From positions 1,054,001 through 1,118,000 of the forward strand of contig CP148074.1 in NCBI GenBank assembly GCA_037482215.1: a DNA stretch of 64,000 nt, given 5' to 3'. Position 1 is the stretch's first letter. Each line of letters opens with the position of its first letter. Positions 28,034-38,160 of this stretch are shown piece after piece. The notes beneath the pieces were generated by a model that saw only the letters and a list, made by a program, of their open reading frames with translations, had not been told where the DNA came from and made no database searches. Position numbers and translations under genes: made by a program. The DNA comes from Pseudomonas mendocina. GTDB lineage: Bacteria; Pseudomonadota; Gammaproteobacteria; Pseudomonadales; Pseudomonadaceae.

Positions 28034-29224
28034 ATGACAAATCAGGCAGGCGCCCTTGCAGGCATAAAAGTTCTGGATCTGAGCCGCGTACTGGGTGGGC
28101 CATACTGTACCCAGGCACTCGCGGATCACGGTGCGGAAGTTATCAAACTGGAACCACCTGCAGGTGATGAAACACGGGCCTGGGGGCCTCCTTTTGAAGG
28201 CGACACAGCTGCCTATTTCCGGGGCGTGAATCGCAATAAGAAAGGTATCTCTATCGATCTCTCCACGGATCAGGGAAAGGACATCCTCCTGCACCTGCTT
28301 GCAGACGCCGACGTACTGGTGGAGAACTTCAAGCCCGGTACGTTAGAGCGCTGGGGGCTTGGTTACGAAGACGTGCTGAGTGTCCGCTTTCCAAAACTGA
28401 TTCACTGTGCGATTTCCGGCTTCGGCCTGGACGGACCGCTTGGTGGCTTGCCAGGTTACGACGCGGCAATTCAAGCGATTGCCGGTCTTATGAGCGTCAA
28501 TGGCGACAAAACCACCGGAGCGATGCGGGTAGGCTTGCCGATTGTGGATATGGTCACGGGGCTGAACGCAGTGACTGGAATTCTGCTGGCCCTGAATGAA
28601 AGGCAGCGCAGCGGCCGCGGGCAGTTTATCGACATCACCCTTTACGATTGCGGTGTCTCCCTGCTCCATCCGCATGTGCCGAATTACCTCGCTTCAGGCA
28701 AAGAGCCAGTGCTGACGGGCAATGCGCACCCCAACATCGCGCCTTATGACAGCTATGCAACAGGGAACGAGCCGATCTATCTGGCAGTGGGCAATGACCG
28801 TCAGTTTGCGATTCTATGTGACCACCTTGGCGCACCGGAACTGCCCCATGATGAGCGCTTTTCCAGCAACAGCCAGCGCTCAGTCAATCGCGCCGAGCTG
28901 AAGACGCAGCTTGAGCTGCATCTGCGTAAACATGAGGCTCAGGAACTTGCCAGCAGCCTGATCGGTAAGGGTGTTCCCTGCGGTGCGGTGGCAAGTGTGA
29001 AGTCAGTGATTGATCATCCCCACACAGAACATCGCAAGATGCTCTTGAAGATGGACGGTTATCGAGGCATTGCCTCGCCGGTAAAACTGTCACGAACACC
29101 CGCTGTTTATCGTTCGCTTCCACCGTCGCTGGGTGAACACACCTATGAAGTTCTGCGGGCCAACGGCTACACCGAATCAGCCCTGAAAACGCTGACGGAT
29201 ACCGGTGTCATCAAACCTGCCTAG
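28034..29224 (+). CDS. CaiB/BaiF family (type III) CoA-transferase
   Basis: 396 residues. It starts near GIKVLDLSRVLGGPYCTQAL, followed by DHGAEVIKLEPPAGDETR, NRNKKGISIDL, VLVENFKPGTLERWGLGY and the catalytic-Asp segment LPGYDAAIQAIAGLM. The C-terminal half has IAPYDSYAT and GVPCGAV, as in formyl-CoA and succinyl-CoA:dicarboxylate transferases. It probably activates the imported acid by CoA transfer. It lies 23 nt after the dehydrogenase gene and 72 nt before the thiolase gene. The donor and acceptor are unknown. Confidence 0.92.
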   Translation: MTNQAGALAGIKVLDLSRVLGGPYCTQALADHGAEVIKLEPPAGDETRAWGPPFEGDTAAYFRGVNRNKKGISIDLSTDQGKDILLHLLADADVLVENFKPGTLERWGLGYEDVLSVRFPKLIHCAISGFGLDGPLGGLPGYDAAIQAIAGLMSVNGDKTTGAMRVGLPIVDMVTGLNAVTGILLALNERQRSGRGQFIDITLYDCGVSLLHPHVPNYLASGKEPVLTGNAHPNIAPYDSYATGNEPIYLAVGNDRQFAILCDHLGAPELPHDERFSSNSQRSVNRAELKTQLELHLRKHEAQELASSLIGKGVPCGAVASVKSVIDHPHTEHRKMLLKMDGYRGIASPVKLSRTPAVYRSLPPSLGEHTYEVLRANGYTESALKTLTDTGVIKPA

Positions 29225-29296
29225 CCCCACTTAATGACTTTTATTGCTACAACCGCACCACATTGCTGAGATTGTAATGGGGTGAACGAGGCCGAT

Positions 29297-30499
29297 ATGA
29301 ACGATGCATGGATTATTGATGCGGTAAGAACCCCAATCGGTCGTTACGCAGGAGCGCTCAGCCAAGTCCGCACCGATGATTTGGGAGCCGTGCCAATCAA
29401 GGCACTGATGCAGCGCCAACCTTCACTAGACTGGAATGCTGTCGATGATGTGATTTATGGCTGTGCCAACCAGGCCGGGGAGGACAACCGCAATGTCGGG
29501 AGAATGTCCGGTTTGCTGGCCGGTTTACCAATCAGCGTTGGTGGCACAACGGTTAACCGTCTGTGTGGTTCCGGTATGGATGCGGTAGCGATGGCAGCAC
29601 GGGCCATACGCTGCGCAGAAGCAGAGCTAATGATTGCTGGCGGCGTGGAGTCAATGTCCAGAGCCCCATTTGTGATGGGTAAAGCCGAACATGCGTTTTC
29701 GCGGCAAGCGGAAATCTTCGATACCACCATCGGCTGGCGATTCGTAAATCCCCTGATGCGAGCCCAGTACGGAATTGATTCAATGCCGGAAACGGCGGAG
29801 AACGTAGCTGAACACTATGGCGTAGCGCGGGCCGATCAGGATGCTTTCGCATTACGCAGCCAGGAAAAAGTCGCTGCGGCAATTGCCACTGGCAAGCTGG
29901 CTGAAGAAATTGTTCAGGTCGTTATAGCCCAACGCAAAGGGCCTGACATTGATGTGCGGGTCGACGAACACCCTCGTCCGACTACGCTGGAGCAGCTGAA
30001 GCGATTGCCTACTCCGTTCCGTCAGGGCGGAACAGTGACAGCGGGCAACGCCTCCGGTGTCAACGATGGTGCTTGCGCCCTGCTGCTGGCCAGTTCTGAC
30101 TCAGTCAAACGCTACGGCCTGAAAAAACGTGGCCGGATCGTAGCCTGCGCAACAGCGGGGGTTGAACCGCGGCTCATGGGAATCGGTCCTGTACCCGCAG
30201 TACACAAGGTTCTGAAGCAGGCGGGACTGACACTGGAACAGATGGATGTCATTGAGCTGAATGAAGCATTTGCAGCCCAGAGCCTGGCCGTACTTCGCGA
30301 ACTTGGCCTTAAAGATGACGACCCACGGGTAAACCCCAATGGCGGAGCAATCGCCCTGGGACACCCGCTGGGCATGAGTGGCGCACGCCTCATTACAACA
30401 GCTTTGTATGAACTAGAGCGGCAGAGCAAGCAATACGCACTATGCACCATGTGTATCGGTGTAGGGCAAGGTATTGCAGTGATTATTGAGATGATCTAA
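29297..30499 (+). CDS. Thiolase, PcaF-like (3-oxoadipyl-CoA thiolase type)
   Basis: 400 residues from the ATG at 29297, which has GAGG 7 nt upstream (a GTG at 29282 is less likely). Nucleophilic cysteine in [11 protein letters not shown], active-site His in [19 protein letters not shown], and second Cys in [10 protein letters not shown]. Segments such as [26 protein letters not shown] and [15 protein letters not shown] are close to PcaF/PaaJ 3-oxoadipyl-CoA thiolases. It would cleave a 3-oxoacyl-CoA, and a dicarboxylate such as adipate would give succinyl-CoA plus acetyl-CoA. Substrate inferred from similarity only. Confidence 0.92.
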   Translation: MNDAWIIDAVRTPIGRYAGALSQVRTDDLGAVPIKALMQRQPSLDWNAVDDVIYGCANQAGEDNRNVGRMSGLLAGLPISVGGTTVNRLCGSGMDAVAMAARAIRCAEAELMIAGGVESMSRAPFVMGKAEHAFSRQAEIFDTTIGWRFVNPLMRAQYGIDSMPETAENVAEHYGVARADQDAFALRSQEKVAAAIATGKLAEEIVQVVIAQRKGPDIDVRVDEHPRPTTLEQLKRLPTPFRQGGTVTAGNASGVNDGACALLLASSDSVKRYGLKKRGRIVACATAGVEPRLMGIGPVPAVHKVLKQAGLTLEQMDVIELNEAFAAQSLAVLRELGLKDDDPRVNPNGGAIALGHPLGMSGARLITTALYELERQSKQYALCTMCIGVGQGIAVIIEMI

Positions 30500-30882
30500 G
30501 GATAGATTACTACTCTACAACCTCTAGTTGATTATGAGCCTCAATTGTTGGCAAGTTCGACCAATACTCCCAATGCCATACTCATGTGCGGCACACCCCG
30601 TAGTGATCTACTAATTCCGGAAATTTTTTAGACAGATGATCGCTATGCAGAGGTGTTCGAAGAGCAAGCAACGACGTACCTTCGCACTTGGGCTCAAACC
30701 AGCTTGGCACTTGCTCGGGGCTATAGCCGCTCCGAGGCAGCCGGTCTCCTCATCGTAGGTGAAACCCTGCTGGTCTCAGGCCAGTCAGTTGCAGTAGGAG
30801 CGCGGGAGCACTACTCAGACGGCCAACGCCAGAGTAATAGACCACCCAAGAGCTCCGCCCCCTAATCGACTAGGTAGGGAAA
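30500..30882 (+). other. Unrecognised coding remnant
   Basis: The forward frame ending at 30865 reads TDDRYAEVFEEQATTYLRTW then AQTSLALARGYSRSEAAGLL. Upstream in the same frame, past one stop at 30629, it reads MCGTPRSDLLIPEIF. This looks like a stop-interrupted piece of a real protein, but I do not recognise the family. It lies between the thiolase stop and a broken IS5-family element, so it is probably a fragment cut by IS insertion. Confidence 0.3.
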
Positions 30883-31890
30883 CTCTGAAGAAAAGTTTCA
30901 GAATTTGACAAAACATCCGGATTCTATCCACTGAGTTTCCCGATTAAGCAGATGACTTTCGCCGACCTCGAATACGCAGGTAAGCGCAAACTGACGCGTA
31001 AGGAGTTGTTCCTGATCGAGGTGGATCAGGTGGTGCCGAGGAAGGGCTTGGTTGCTTTAATTGACTCACCCTATTCAAAGGGAGAAGGCGGGCGTCCGGC
31101 GTATCCGCTTATGGCGATGCTATGCATCCATCTGATGCAAAACTGGTTCGCTATAGCGATTGTGCGAGGGAAGAAACGCTGTACGAGACCACCATCCACA
31201 ACTTCCGTCGCCTCCTTGAAAAACACGAACTGGCTGCTGGGATTCTTGGCGTGATCAACGGCGACTTGGGTGGTGGTGGTCTATCGCTGCGCCAGGGCAC
31301 TATCGTCGATGCCACGCTGATCCATGCGCCGAGTTCGACCAAGAATCAGGACGGCAAACGTGACCCGGAAATGCACCAGACCAAGATGGGCAACCAGTAT
31401 TACTTCGGTATGAAGGCTCATATCGGTGTAGACGACGAATCGGGCTTGGTGCATAGCGTGGAGGGTACTGCTGCCAACGTGGCAGACGTTACTAGGTCGA
31501 CAGACTGCTGCACGGCGAGGAAAACGTCGTGTGCGCGGACGCCAGTTACACCGGCGTGGAAAAACGCCCAGAACATGAAGGGTGGGACGTCGTTTGGCAA
31601 TTTGCAGCCGCCGTAGCACGTATAAGAAGTTGAGCAAACGCAGTGTTTTGTGCAAAGCCAAGCTCAAAGCCGAGAAAGGCAAAGCACAAGTGCGCGCCAA
31701 GGTTGAGCACCCTTGGGCTATACCAAGGTGCGCATCCGAGGCTTGGTGACGTTGTTTGCGATATCAAATCTGTGGATGGCGCGACGGCATTTACTGGCAA
31801 GTGCAGGAGAGGTGCTCCCGTAACGCGGACAGCGGCCGCTGCGGGATGCTCGCCGCGTTCAAAATCTGCGAGGTTTGTAGTTGACTAGAA
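30883..31890 (+). mobile_element. Broken IS5-family insertion sequence
   Basis: The transposase starts at about 30952 (MTFADLEYAGKRKLTRKELF). It continues as [20 protein letters not shown], shifts frame with a small internal deletion near 31150, then reads [40 protein letters not shown] and [20 protein letters not shown]. Beyond about 31495 it shifts frame again and ends in fragments such as AKAQVRAKVEHP. Several frameshifts make it non-functional. The borders are approximate. Confidence 0.85.
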
Positions 31891-32011
31891 AAATGGACTA
31901 CTCCAGACCATCCTTAAGGCAACATTGAAAATCACTTATATAAAATAGTATTTATAGATAAATACTGGTTTGGCTATATGGTATTGTCTATGCCTTAGCC
32001 TTGATTCGTTA

Positions 32012-32038
32012 TGAATCGCCCCGGGTTTCGTGGAGGCC
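32012..32038. repeat. Left terminal inverted repeat of the intact IS
   Basis: 27 bp starting TGAATCGCCCCGGG; it is the exact reverse complement of 33297-33323. Confidence 0.95.
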
Positions 32039-32061
32039 TCAACTCTTGAGAAGATGAGGCC

Positions 32062-32385
32062 ATGAAAAAGACTACGACCTACTCCCCTGAAGTCCGTGAA
32101 CGTGCCGTGCGCATGGTTCTGGAACACCTGAACGACTACCCCTCCGAGTGGGCCGCCATTGAAGCCATCGCGCCGAAGATTGGCTGTGCAGCGCAAACGT
32201 TGCATGGCTGGATTCGCCGCCATCAGACCGACGCAGGCCAGCGTCCAGGCCCGACCACCGAAGAGCGCGAACGCATCAAGGCGTTGGAGCGGGAGAACCG
32301 GGAATTGCGCAAGGCCAATGAAATTCTGCGTCTGGCCAGTGCGTATTTTGCCCAGGCGGAGCTCGACCGCCGCACCAAGTCCTGA
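32062..32385 (+). CDS. IS3-family transposase OrfA
   Basis: 107 residues. It has an N-terminal helix-turn-helix ([15 protein letters not shown], then [16 protein letters not shown]) and a C-terminal leucine-zipper segment ([20 protein letters not shown] followed by [17 protein letters not shown]), as in OrfA proteins of this family. It binds the IS ends. Its stop codon lies within the orfB frame. Confidence 0.93.
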   Translation: MKKTTTYSPEVRERAVRMVLEHLNDYPSEWAAIEAIAPKIGCAAQTLHGWIRRHQTDAGQRPGPTTEERERIKALERENRELRKANEILRLASAYFAQAELDRRTKS

Positions 32386-33284
32386 GGGCTTTTGTCGATC
32401 AGTACCGTGACCGTCTCGGGGTCGAGTCGATCTGCCGTGTCTTGCAGATCGCCCCGTCCGGTTACCGCAGACATGCGGCCCAACTGCGCAATCCGGCACT
32501 GCGTTGTTGCCGTGCTCAGCGCGATGAGGCGTTGAGCTTGGAGATCCAGCGCGTGTGGGATACCAACATGCAGTGCTATGGCGCGGTGAAGGTTTGGAAG
32601 CAGTTACTGCGAGAGGGCCTCAAGGTCGCCAGATGTACGGTGGAGCGGCTAATGCGGCGAGCTGGGTTGCAGGGAATTAGGCGTGGCCAGGTTGTACGGA
32701 CGACGGTGGCCGGCGACAAGTCGCTGTGTCCGCTGGATCGTGTCCAACGCCAGTTCCATGCTGAGCGCCCGAACCAGCTGTGGGTGTCGGATTTCACCTA
32801 TGTCTCGACCTGGCAAGGCTGGCTGTACGTGGCGTTCGTGATTGACGTCTTTGCACGGCGCATCGTCGGCTGGCGAGTCAGTACCAGCATGAAGACCGAC
32901 TTCGTGCTGGATGCCCTGGAGCAAGCGCTGTACGCCCGACAACCACATCGTATGGGTGGCCTGATTCACCATAGCGACCGTGGCAGTCAGTACGTCTCGA
33001 TCCGCTATACCGAGCGGCTGGCAGAGGCCGGCATTGAGCCTTCGGTTGGCAGCAAGGGCGACAGCTACGACAACGCCTTGGCCGAGACTATCAACGGGCT
33101 GTACAAGGCTGAACTGATTTACCGGCAGTCATGGAAGAGTCGTGAAGCTGTTGAGATGGCGACCTTGAAATGGGTGCACTGGTACAACCACCAGCGGCTG
33201 TTGAGCTCAATCGGGTATATCCCGCCTGCGGAGGCTGAGGCAAACTTCCACCAGCAACAAGCAAGTCAGGCCATGGCGGCCTGA
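32382..33284 (+). CDS. IS3-family transposase OrfB (DDE integrase domain)
   Basis: The frame opens without an ATG, reading [20 protein letters not shown] from 32382; the first ATG is at 32442. It is therefore probably made by -1 ribosomal frameshifting from orfA or from a non-ATG start. The DDE residues are visible: [18 protein letters not shown] and [15 protein letters not shown]. The tail [20 protein letters not shown] is characteristic. No A-rich slippery heptamer was found at the junction, so the frameshift site is unclear. Confidence 0.92.
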   Translation: MRAFVDQYRDRLGVESICRVLQIAPSGYRRHAAQLRNPALRCCRAQRDEALSLEIQRVWDTNMQCYGAVKVWKQLLREGLKVARCTVERLMRRAGLQGIRRGQVVRTTVAGDKSLCPLDRVQRQFHAERPNQLWVSDFTYVSTWQGWLYVAFVIDVFARRIVGWRVSTSMKTDFVLDALEQALYARQPHRMGGLIHHSDRGSQYVSIRYTERLAEAGIEPSVGSKGDSYDNALAETINGLYKAELIYRQSWKSREAVEMATLKWVHWYNHQRLLSSIGYIPPAEAEANFHQQQASQAMAA

Positions 33285-33296
33285 CTTAAACGAAAC

Positions 33297-33323
33297 GGCC
33301 TCCACGAAACCCGGGGCGATTCA
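33297..33323. repeat. Right terminal inverted repeat of the intact IS
   Basis: 27 bp ending CCCGGGGCGATTCA; it is the exact reverse complement of 32012-32038. Confidence 0.95.
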
Positions 33324-33727
33324 TTATTTCTTAAACGTGCACCAAGACTCCGGGCGTATAAGTTATCTATTTTTGTTTTGTTATTATTGGTCGGGTGAAT
33401 GTTCGTCTCGTTGCTCAGTTTATTGCGAGGTGGCAGTGAAGGTTATTCTGTGTTGCGTATATGCATACAACTCTTATTTTTTGATATTGATAAATATATA
33501 TTTCATTAGCCGTTTGTCCGGATCAGTTTCTTATGCTGAAGTGGCTTGTGCATTATCTAGTTGCTTGGCTGATCAATATCTATTGTTTAGGCGCAATAAA
33601 AAGTTTTCTTGGAACTTAGGTTCCGTAATCTGATGTGTTGCAACCTGCTGGAAGTCCGTGGTCGGCTCTTTCTGCATGGGCGGATGGCGCCGGACGCGCG
33701 ATTTATGGAATTTCAAGGAGTGATCAA
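33324..33727. other. Upstream region of the aprX-like gene
   Basis: About 400 bases, AT-rich in the left half, between the intact IS and the aprX-like start. A 98-codon frame here has cysteine- and tyrosine-rich, non-protein-like composition and is not called. The native promoter of the secretion operon should lie here. Confidence 0.4.
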
Positions 33728-34984
33728 ATGGGAATTTTCAAAGCGTTAACAAGCCCGGTTGCATTTGTCGTTGATCGTGTTCAGGACGTTACTCAGGCGA
33801 CCGTTTCTGCTGTTGCAGATGTTGCGACAACCGCAGTTACTGCCACAGTTCAGGCAGGTCAGCAGGAGTTGAATGAGGCCGTCGCCTCGGTGAAATCATC
33901 GGTTGAAACGGTGCAGAACACGGTCGCAGGTGTGATCGACTATGCCGTAAATACAACTGAGTCTCTTGTCGGCGGAGCTGTGAGTACGGTGACTTCAGCG
34001 GTTGGTACGGCCACCACTGTAGCCTCTGATGTTCAGGAAATTGCCAGTGATTTGGCTAACGGCCGCATCGAGCTGACTGACTTCCAGAAACTGGTGGTCG
34101 ATGCCTGGCAAGGGGCGGGCGCTACGTTCGACAACGCTCAGCAATTGAGTACGGACACGCTAGGTTTGTTGCAAACACTGTACAAGGTCGCTAACGAGGG
34201 CACGACCCTGAGCCTAGGTAACAGTGATGGTTTGCTCGGTGTGAATCTGCTTGGCTCTCTCTTAGGCGGTAATACCAGTCAGGGCGAGATTCCCGATACC
34301 CGGGGTTCAATCGGCCAGTTACCCATCAATATTACTTACACCGATCAGGGTATTACCTTTGGCGGTGAGACACCTATTACACCCCTGGTAACGGCTGCAC
34401 TGGCGCTGTTTCCGGCTACAACTGCTCTGGTCCCGACGCTGGCGCCTCTCAATCTGGGGGGGCTTGGAGTGGTCGGCACCATTGATAAGGAGGGCTTCAC
34501 TGCTAAGTTTTACGGGATCGCTGGCCCGAGCTACAACGTGGGCGTCGCTTCTGTTGGGAGCACTTTGGAGGCCGGCACCTATTCCACAGTGAATCTGTTG
34601 ACCTGGAACGATAAGCCAATTGCTGATCTGCCGGTGCTGGGAGACATCCTTGGCAAGCTCCCAGTGATTGGCGATCTGAATGTTTCTCTGCCGCAGCTGG
34701 ACCTGCACTTCGATAACAAACTCTACACACAAGCTACGGCCAGTGTTGATGTGCTCGGGGTGGGGCCGCAAGGTCAGGTTGAAGTGGTCACTGATCTGGA
34801 TCACGACATCGGCATACTCCTCGGCATTGCCGGTAAAACCGCTGAAAGTGCACTGGACGGGGCTGCAAAAGTGGTTTCCGTAGCCTTGTTTGGACCCGAG
34901 GATTCGGCGGCACCGGCAGATGCAGCGGATGTGCAGCTGATCGGCGCGGCTGCTCCTGCTCAGGATCACGCGCTGGCTGCCTGA
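33728..34984 (+). CDS. aprX: AprX-like type I secreted protein, unknown function
   Basis: 418 residues from the ATG at 33728, which has AGGAG upstream. Residues 1-130 are rich in Ala, Val and Thr and look like long amphipathic helices ([20 protein letters not shown]). The middle is glycine- and leucine-rich ([34 protein letters not shown]). There is no Sec signal peptide and there are no GGxGxD RTX repeats. The C-terminus ([18 protein letters not shown]) is uncharged and small-residue rich, compatible with a C-terminal type I signal. Position directly before aprD/E/F-like genes and length match AprX of P. aeruginosa (about 414 residues), reported as secreted by that system. Function is not known. 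Confidence 0.75.
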   Translation: MGIFKALTSPVAFVVDRVQDVTQATVSAVADVATTAVTATVQAGQQELNEAVASVKSSVETVQNTVAGVIDYAVNTTESLVGGAVSTVTSAVGTATTVASDVQEIASDLANGRIELTDFQKLVVDAWQGAGATFDNAQQLSTDTLGLLQTLYKVANEGTTLSLGNSDGLLGVNLLGSLLGGNTSQGEIPDTRGSIGQLPINITYTDQGITFGGETPITPLVTAALALFPATTALVPTLAPLNLGGLGVVGTIDKEGFTAKFYGIAGPSYNVGVASVGSTLEAGTYSTVNLLTWNDKPIADLPVLGDILGKLPVIGDLNVSLPQLDLHFDNKLYTQATASVDVLGVGPQGQVEVVTDLDHDIGILLGIAGKTAESALDGAAKVVSVALFGPEDSAAPADAADVQLIGAAAPAQDHALAA

Positions 34985-35043
34985 CGGATAGGGCGTTCGG
35001 CACAAGGATGTGCTATCCACGTGACATGCATGACCTGAGAGAA

Positions 35044-36822
35044 ATGTTGGCCAACATGGGAAAACCCGAATCCCCTCCGCGCAATGAAATAAAACAGGCA
35101 TTGGTCGTCAGTCGCAGCGCTGTTCGCAGCGTTGCGGCGTTTTCCGGTGTCATCAACCTGCTGATGCTGGTGCCGTCGCTGTACATGCTGCAAATCTATG
35201 ACCGAGTGCTGTCCTCAAGTAATGAAATGACCCTGTTGATGCTGACGCTGATGATGTTGGGCGTTTTTGTCTTCATGGGGTTATTGGAGGCTGTGCGCTC
35301 GTTTGTGATGGTTCGCATCAGCGAACACTTTGACCGTCAGCTGCATGGGCGCGTATTTACCGCTGCATTTGAACGAAATCTAAGGGCTGCCGGGCAGGAG
35401 GCAAGTCAGCCGTTGCATGATCTAACGACGTTGCGTCAATTCATTACCGGCCAGTCCTTATTCGCGTTTTTCGATGCGCCCTGGTTTCCGATTTATATTC
35501 TGGTGATCTTCCTGTTCGACCCGTGGCTAGGACTGTTTGCCCTGGTCGGAGCCCTGGCATTGATTGCATTGGCTTGGGTTAACGAACTGAGCACCGGCAA
35601 GCCGTTGGCTATGGCGGGCGAGTTATCGATCAAGGCCAATCAGATGGCCAGCAATAACCTGCGCAACGCAGAAGTCATTGAGGCCATGGGCATGCTCGGT
35701 AGCATGCGCTCGCGTTGGCAGCGTCTGCATCAAGCTTTTCTGGATCAGCAGAGTATTGCCAGTGAGCGTTCGGCACGTATCAGTACGCTCAGCAAATACC
35801 TGCGCATGGCGTTGCAGTCTCTGGTGCTGGGGCTGGGGGCTTGGCTGGCGATCGAGGGGCGGATCACGCCGGGGATGATGATTGCCGGTTCCATTTTGCT
35901 GGGTCGCGCGCTGGGGCCGATCGATCAACTCATTGGCGTCTGGAAGGCGCTGGGTGGCGCCCGCAACGCATACCGCCGTCTGACTTTGTTGCTGGAAATT
36001 GCGCCTGTGCGCAAGCAGCGTATGCCATTGCCTGCGCCACAGGGACAAGTACTGTTGGATTCAGTTGATGTCAGTGCGCCGGGCAGTGATGTGCGTTCCT
36101 TGCGAGGCCTTTCGCTGGCCATTCCCGCAGGTTCCGTTGTAGGGGTTATTGGTGCGTCTGGCTCCGGTAAGTCGACCCTCGCTCGGGCTGTTCTGGGCAT
36201 CTGGCCCGCGCGGAGTGGCACGGTCCGTCTGGATGGTGCGGATATCGATCAATACGACCGCGAGCAACTAGGCCCTTATCTGGGCTACTTGCCGCAGGAC
36301 ATCGAACTGTTCGCCGGTTCTGTGGCTGAAAACATTGCACGCTTCGGCACTGTTGACCCTGAAAAGGTGGTGAGGGCTGCCCAGATGGCCGGAGTGCATG
36401 AGCTGATTTTGCGTTTGCCTGAAGGCTACGACACCTTGCTTGGTGTGGGCGGCGCTGGGCTTTCTGGAGGGCAGCGCCAGCGAGTGGCCCTAGCGCGTGC
36501 GATTTACGGCTCGCCAAAACTCGTGGTGTTGGACGAGCCTAACTCCAACCTCGACGAGAGTGGTGAGCAGGCGCTGGTCGCCGCAATCCAGGCGTTAAAG
36601 AGCAACGGCTGTACGGTTCTTCTGATTACGCACCGTGCTGGAGTACTGGTGTGTGCGGATCGTTTGCTGGCGCTCAGTGGCGGACAGTTGAATCTCTATG
36701 GTGAGCGGGATCAGGTATTGCAAGCCTTGAAAAATCCACAGGGAGCTGCCGCTGCCAAGCCTACAGCTGATTATCGAGTGGCAGGTTATGGCGCATTGAA
36801 GGTCAACAACGCGCCGCATTAA
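35044..36822 (+). CDS. aprD: Type I secretion ABC transporter, AprD-like
   Basis: 592 residues from the ATG at 35044, close to the usual AprD length; an ATG at 35008 would add 12. The membrane domain runs to about residue 310 and lacks a C39 peptidase domain. The ATPase domain has Walker [10 protein letters not shown], signature [15 protein letters not shown], Walker [14 protein letters not shown] and the switch His in ITHRAG. It energises secretion across both membranes with the membrane-fusion and outer-membrane proteins encoded next. The gene follows aprX directly. Confidence 0.9.
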   Translation: MLANMGKPESPPRNEIKQALVVSRSAVRSVAAFSGVINLLMLVPSLYMLQIYDRVLSSSNEMTLLMLTLMMLGVFVFMGLLEAVRSFVMVRISEHFDRQLHGRVFTAAFERNLRAAGQEASQPLHDLTTLRQFITGQSLFAFFDAPWFPIYILVIFLFDPWLGLFALVGALALIALAWVNELSTGKPLAMAGELSIKANQMASNNLRNAEVIEAMGMLGSMRSRWQRLHQAFLDQQSIASERSARISTLSKYLRMALQSLVLGLGAWLAIEGRITPGMMIAGSILLGRALGPIDQLIGVWKALGGARNAYRRLTLLLEIAPVRKQRMPLPAPQGQVLLDSVDVSAPGSDVRSLRGLSLAIPAGSVVGVIGASGSGKSTLARAVLGIWPARSGTVRLDGADIDQYDREQLGPYLGYLPQDIELFAGSVAENIARFGTVDPEKVVRAAQMAGVHELILRLPEGYDTLLGVGGAGLSGGQRQRVALARAIYGSPKLVVLDEPNSNLDESGEQALVAAIQALKSNGCTVLLITHRAGVLVCADRLLALSGGQLNLYGERDQVLQALKNPQGAAAAKPTADYRVAGYGALKVNNAPH

Positions 36823-36838
36823 CACAGGAGTTAGGTGT

Positions 36839-38158
36839 TTGGACAAGGATGTCGTGGCCGCGAACCGGCCGGTAAAACGTGACGAAAATGCGTACGCCAG
36901 AATGGGCTGGCTGCTGGTGCTGTTGGGCTTTGGCGGGGCCTTGCTGTGGGCTACCCTGGCGCCTTTGGATCAGGGCGTATCGGTGTCCGCTACGGTGATC
37001 ATATCTGGGCAGCGTAAATCCGTTCAGCATCCTACAGGCGGGGTTGTAAAAAACATCCTGGTGCATGACGGGCAGCGTGTCGAGGCGGGGGAAACGCTCA
37101 TCCGCATGGATCCGGTTCAAGCGCAGGCCAGTGTCGACTCACTGACCAAGCAGTACATCAATGCTAGGTTTACTCAAGCCCGGCTGCGGGCCGAGTTTGA
37201 TGGTGTCTCACAACTGGAAATTCCTGAGGGGCTTCAGGACGAAGTGCCAGGTGTGGTTCTGGGAGAGCTTCTGACGTTACAGCAGCACCTGTTGCGCAGT
37301 CGTCTGGCCTCATTGTGGGATGAACTGGCCGGTCTGAAAGCCAACGTCTCCGGTATGCGGGCACAACTGCAGGGGCTGCGTCTGACTGAAAGCAGCCTGC
37401 GCGAGCAGCAGCGGTTGTTGAACAGCCAGCTCAGCGGCTCGCGCGAGTTGGCGGAGGAGGGGTATTTACCGCGTAACCAGATGCTGGAGCAGGAGCGGCA
37501 GCTGGCCCAGGTTAATGCGCAGCTCTCTGAGAGCAGTGGCCGAATGGGGCAGTTGCTGCAGGGCATAGCTGAGGCACAGATGCGCATCAGTCAGCGTCAG
37601 GAAGATTACCGCAAGGAAGTGAGCGGTCAGTTGGCTGATGCGCAAGTCAATGCCAGCAGTCTGCGCGAGCAACTGGCGTCAGCCCGTTACGCTTTGCAGC
37701 TGACGGATGTGCGTGCACCGGTCAGTGGCTATGTGGCCGGTATGCGGGTGTTCACTGAGGGGGGGGTAATCAATCCGGGCGAGTTGCTGATGTACGTCGT
37801 ACCCAATAGCGACAGCCTTGAGGTTGAAGGGCAACTGGCAGTGAACCTGATCGACAAGGTGCACAGCGGGCTGCCAGTGGAGATGCTCTTTACTGCCTTC
37901 AACCAAAGCAAAACACCAAGGGTTAGTGGTGCTGTGACCATGGTCAGTGCTGACCGTCTGGTGGATGAGCAGAATCGGCAGCCTTACTACGCTTTGCGTG
38001 CGCAGGTGGATGCACAGGGCATGAGCAAGCTCAACGGTGAGCAGATTCGCCCCGGCATGCCGGTGGAAATCTTCATCCGCACGGGGGAGCGCTCATTGCT
38101 CAACTACCTGTTCAAGCCTCTGTTCGACCGCGCTCACGTTGCGCTGACGGAGAGCTGA
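36839..38158 (+). CDS. aprE: Type I secretion membrane-fusion protein, AprE-like
   Basis: 439 residues with a TTG start at 36839 preceded by GGAG at 8 nt. It has an N-terminal cytoplasmic segment and one membrane helix (MGWLLVLLGFGGALLWATLA). A lipoyl half-motif follows (GQRKSVQHPTGGVVKNILV), then a long coiled-coil (residues about 110-290) and the second half-motif (LTDVRAPVSGYVAGM). The C-terminal RIRPGMP-like segment reads QIRPGMPVEIFIRTGERSLL, the HlyD/PrtE signature. It connects the AprD-like pump to the TolC-like channel. Confidence 0.92.
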   Translation: MDKDVVAANRPVKRDENAYARMGWLLVLLGFGGALLWATLAPLDQGVSVSATVIISGQRKSVQHPTGGVVKNILVHDGQRVEAGETLIRMDPVQAQASVDSLTKQYINARFTQARLRAEFDGVSQLEIPEGLQDEVPGVVLGELLTLQQHLLRSRLASLWDELAGLKANVSGMRAQLQGLRLTESSLREQQRLLNSQLSGSRELAEEGYLPRNQMLEQERQLAQVNAQLSESSGRMGQLLQGIAEAQMRISQRQEDYRKEVSGQLADAQVNASSLREQLASARYALQLTDVRAPVSGYVAGMRVFTEGGVINPGELLMYVVPNSDSLEVEGQLAVNLIDKVHSGLPVEMLFTAFNQSKTPRVSGAVTMVSADRLVDEQNRQPYYALRAQVDAQGMSKLNGEQIRPGMPVEIFIRTGERSLLNYLFKPLFDRAHVALTES

Positions 38159-38160
38159 GC

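Larger units (their letters stand above)
32012..33323 (+). mobile_element. Intact IS3-family insertion sequence (1312 bp)
   Basis: Terminal inverted repeats are perfect over 27 bp (32012-32038 and 33297-33323), starting TG and ending CA as expected for IS3. A 3-bp target duplication, TTA, flanks the element (32009-32011 and 33324-33326). It encodes orfA and orfB in -1 relative frames, both without interruption. The perfect ends and intact frames point to recent insertion, about 400 bp upstream of the aprX start. Confidence 0.95.

Noticed and set aside
33337..33633. 98-codon forward frame between the IS and aprX
   Set aside because: Cys-, Tyr- and Ser-rich sequence with no domain pattern or ribosome site; probably a chance frame in AT-rich DNA.
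33728..34984. RTX toxin or serralysin interpretation of the secreted substrate
   Set aside because: No GGxGxD nonapeptide repeats and no HExxH zinc motif are present.
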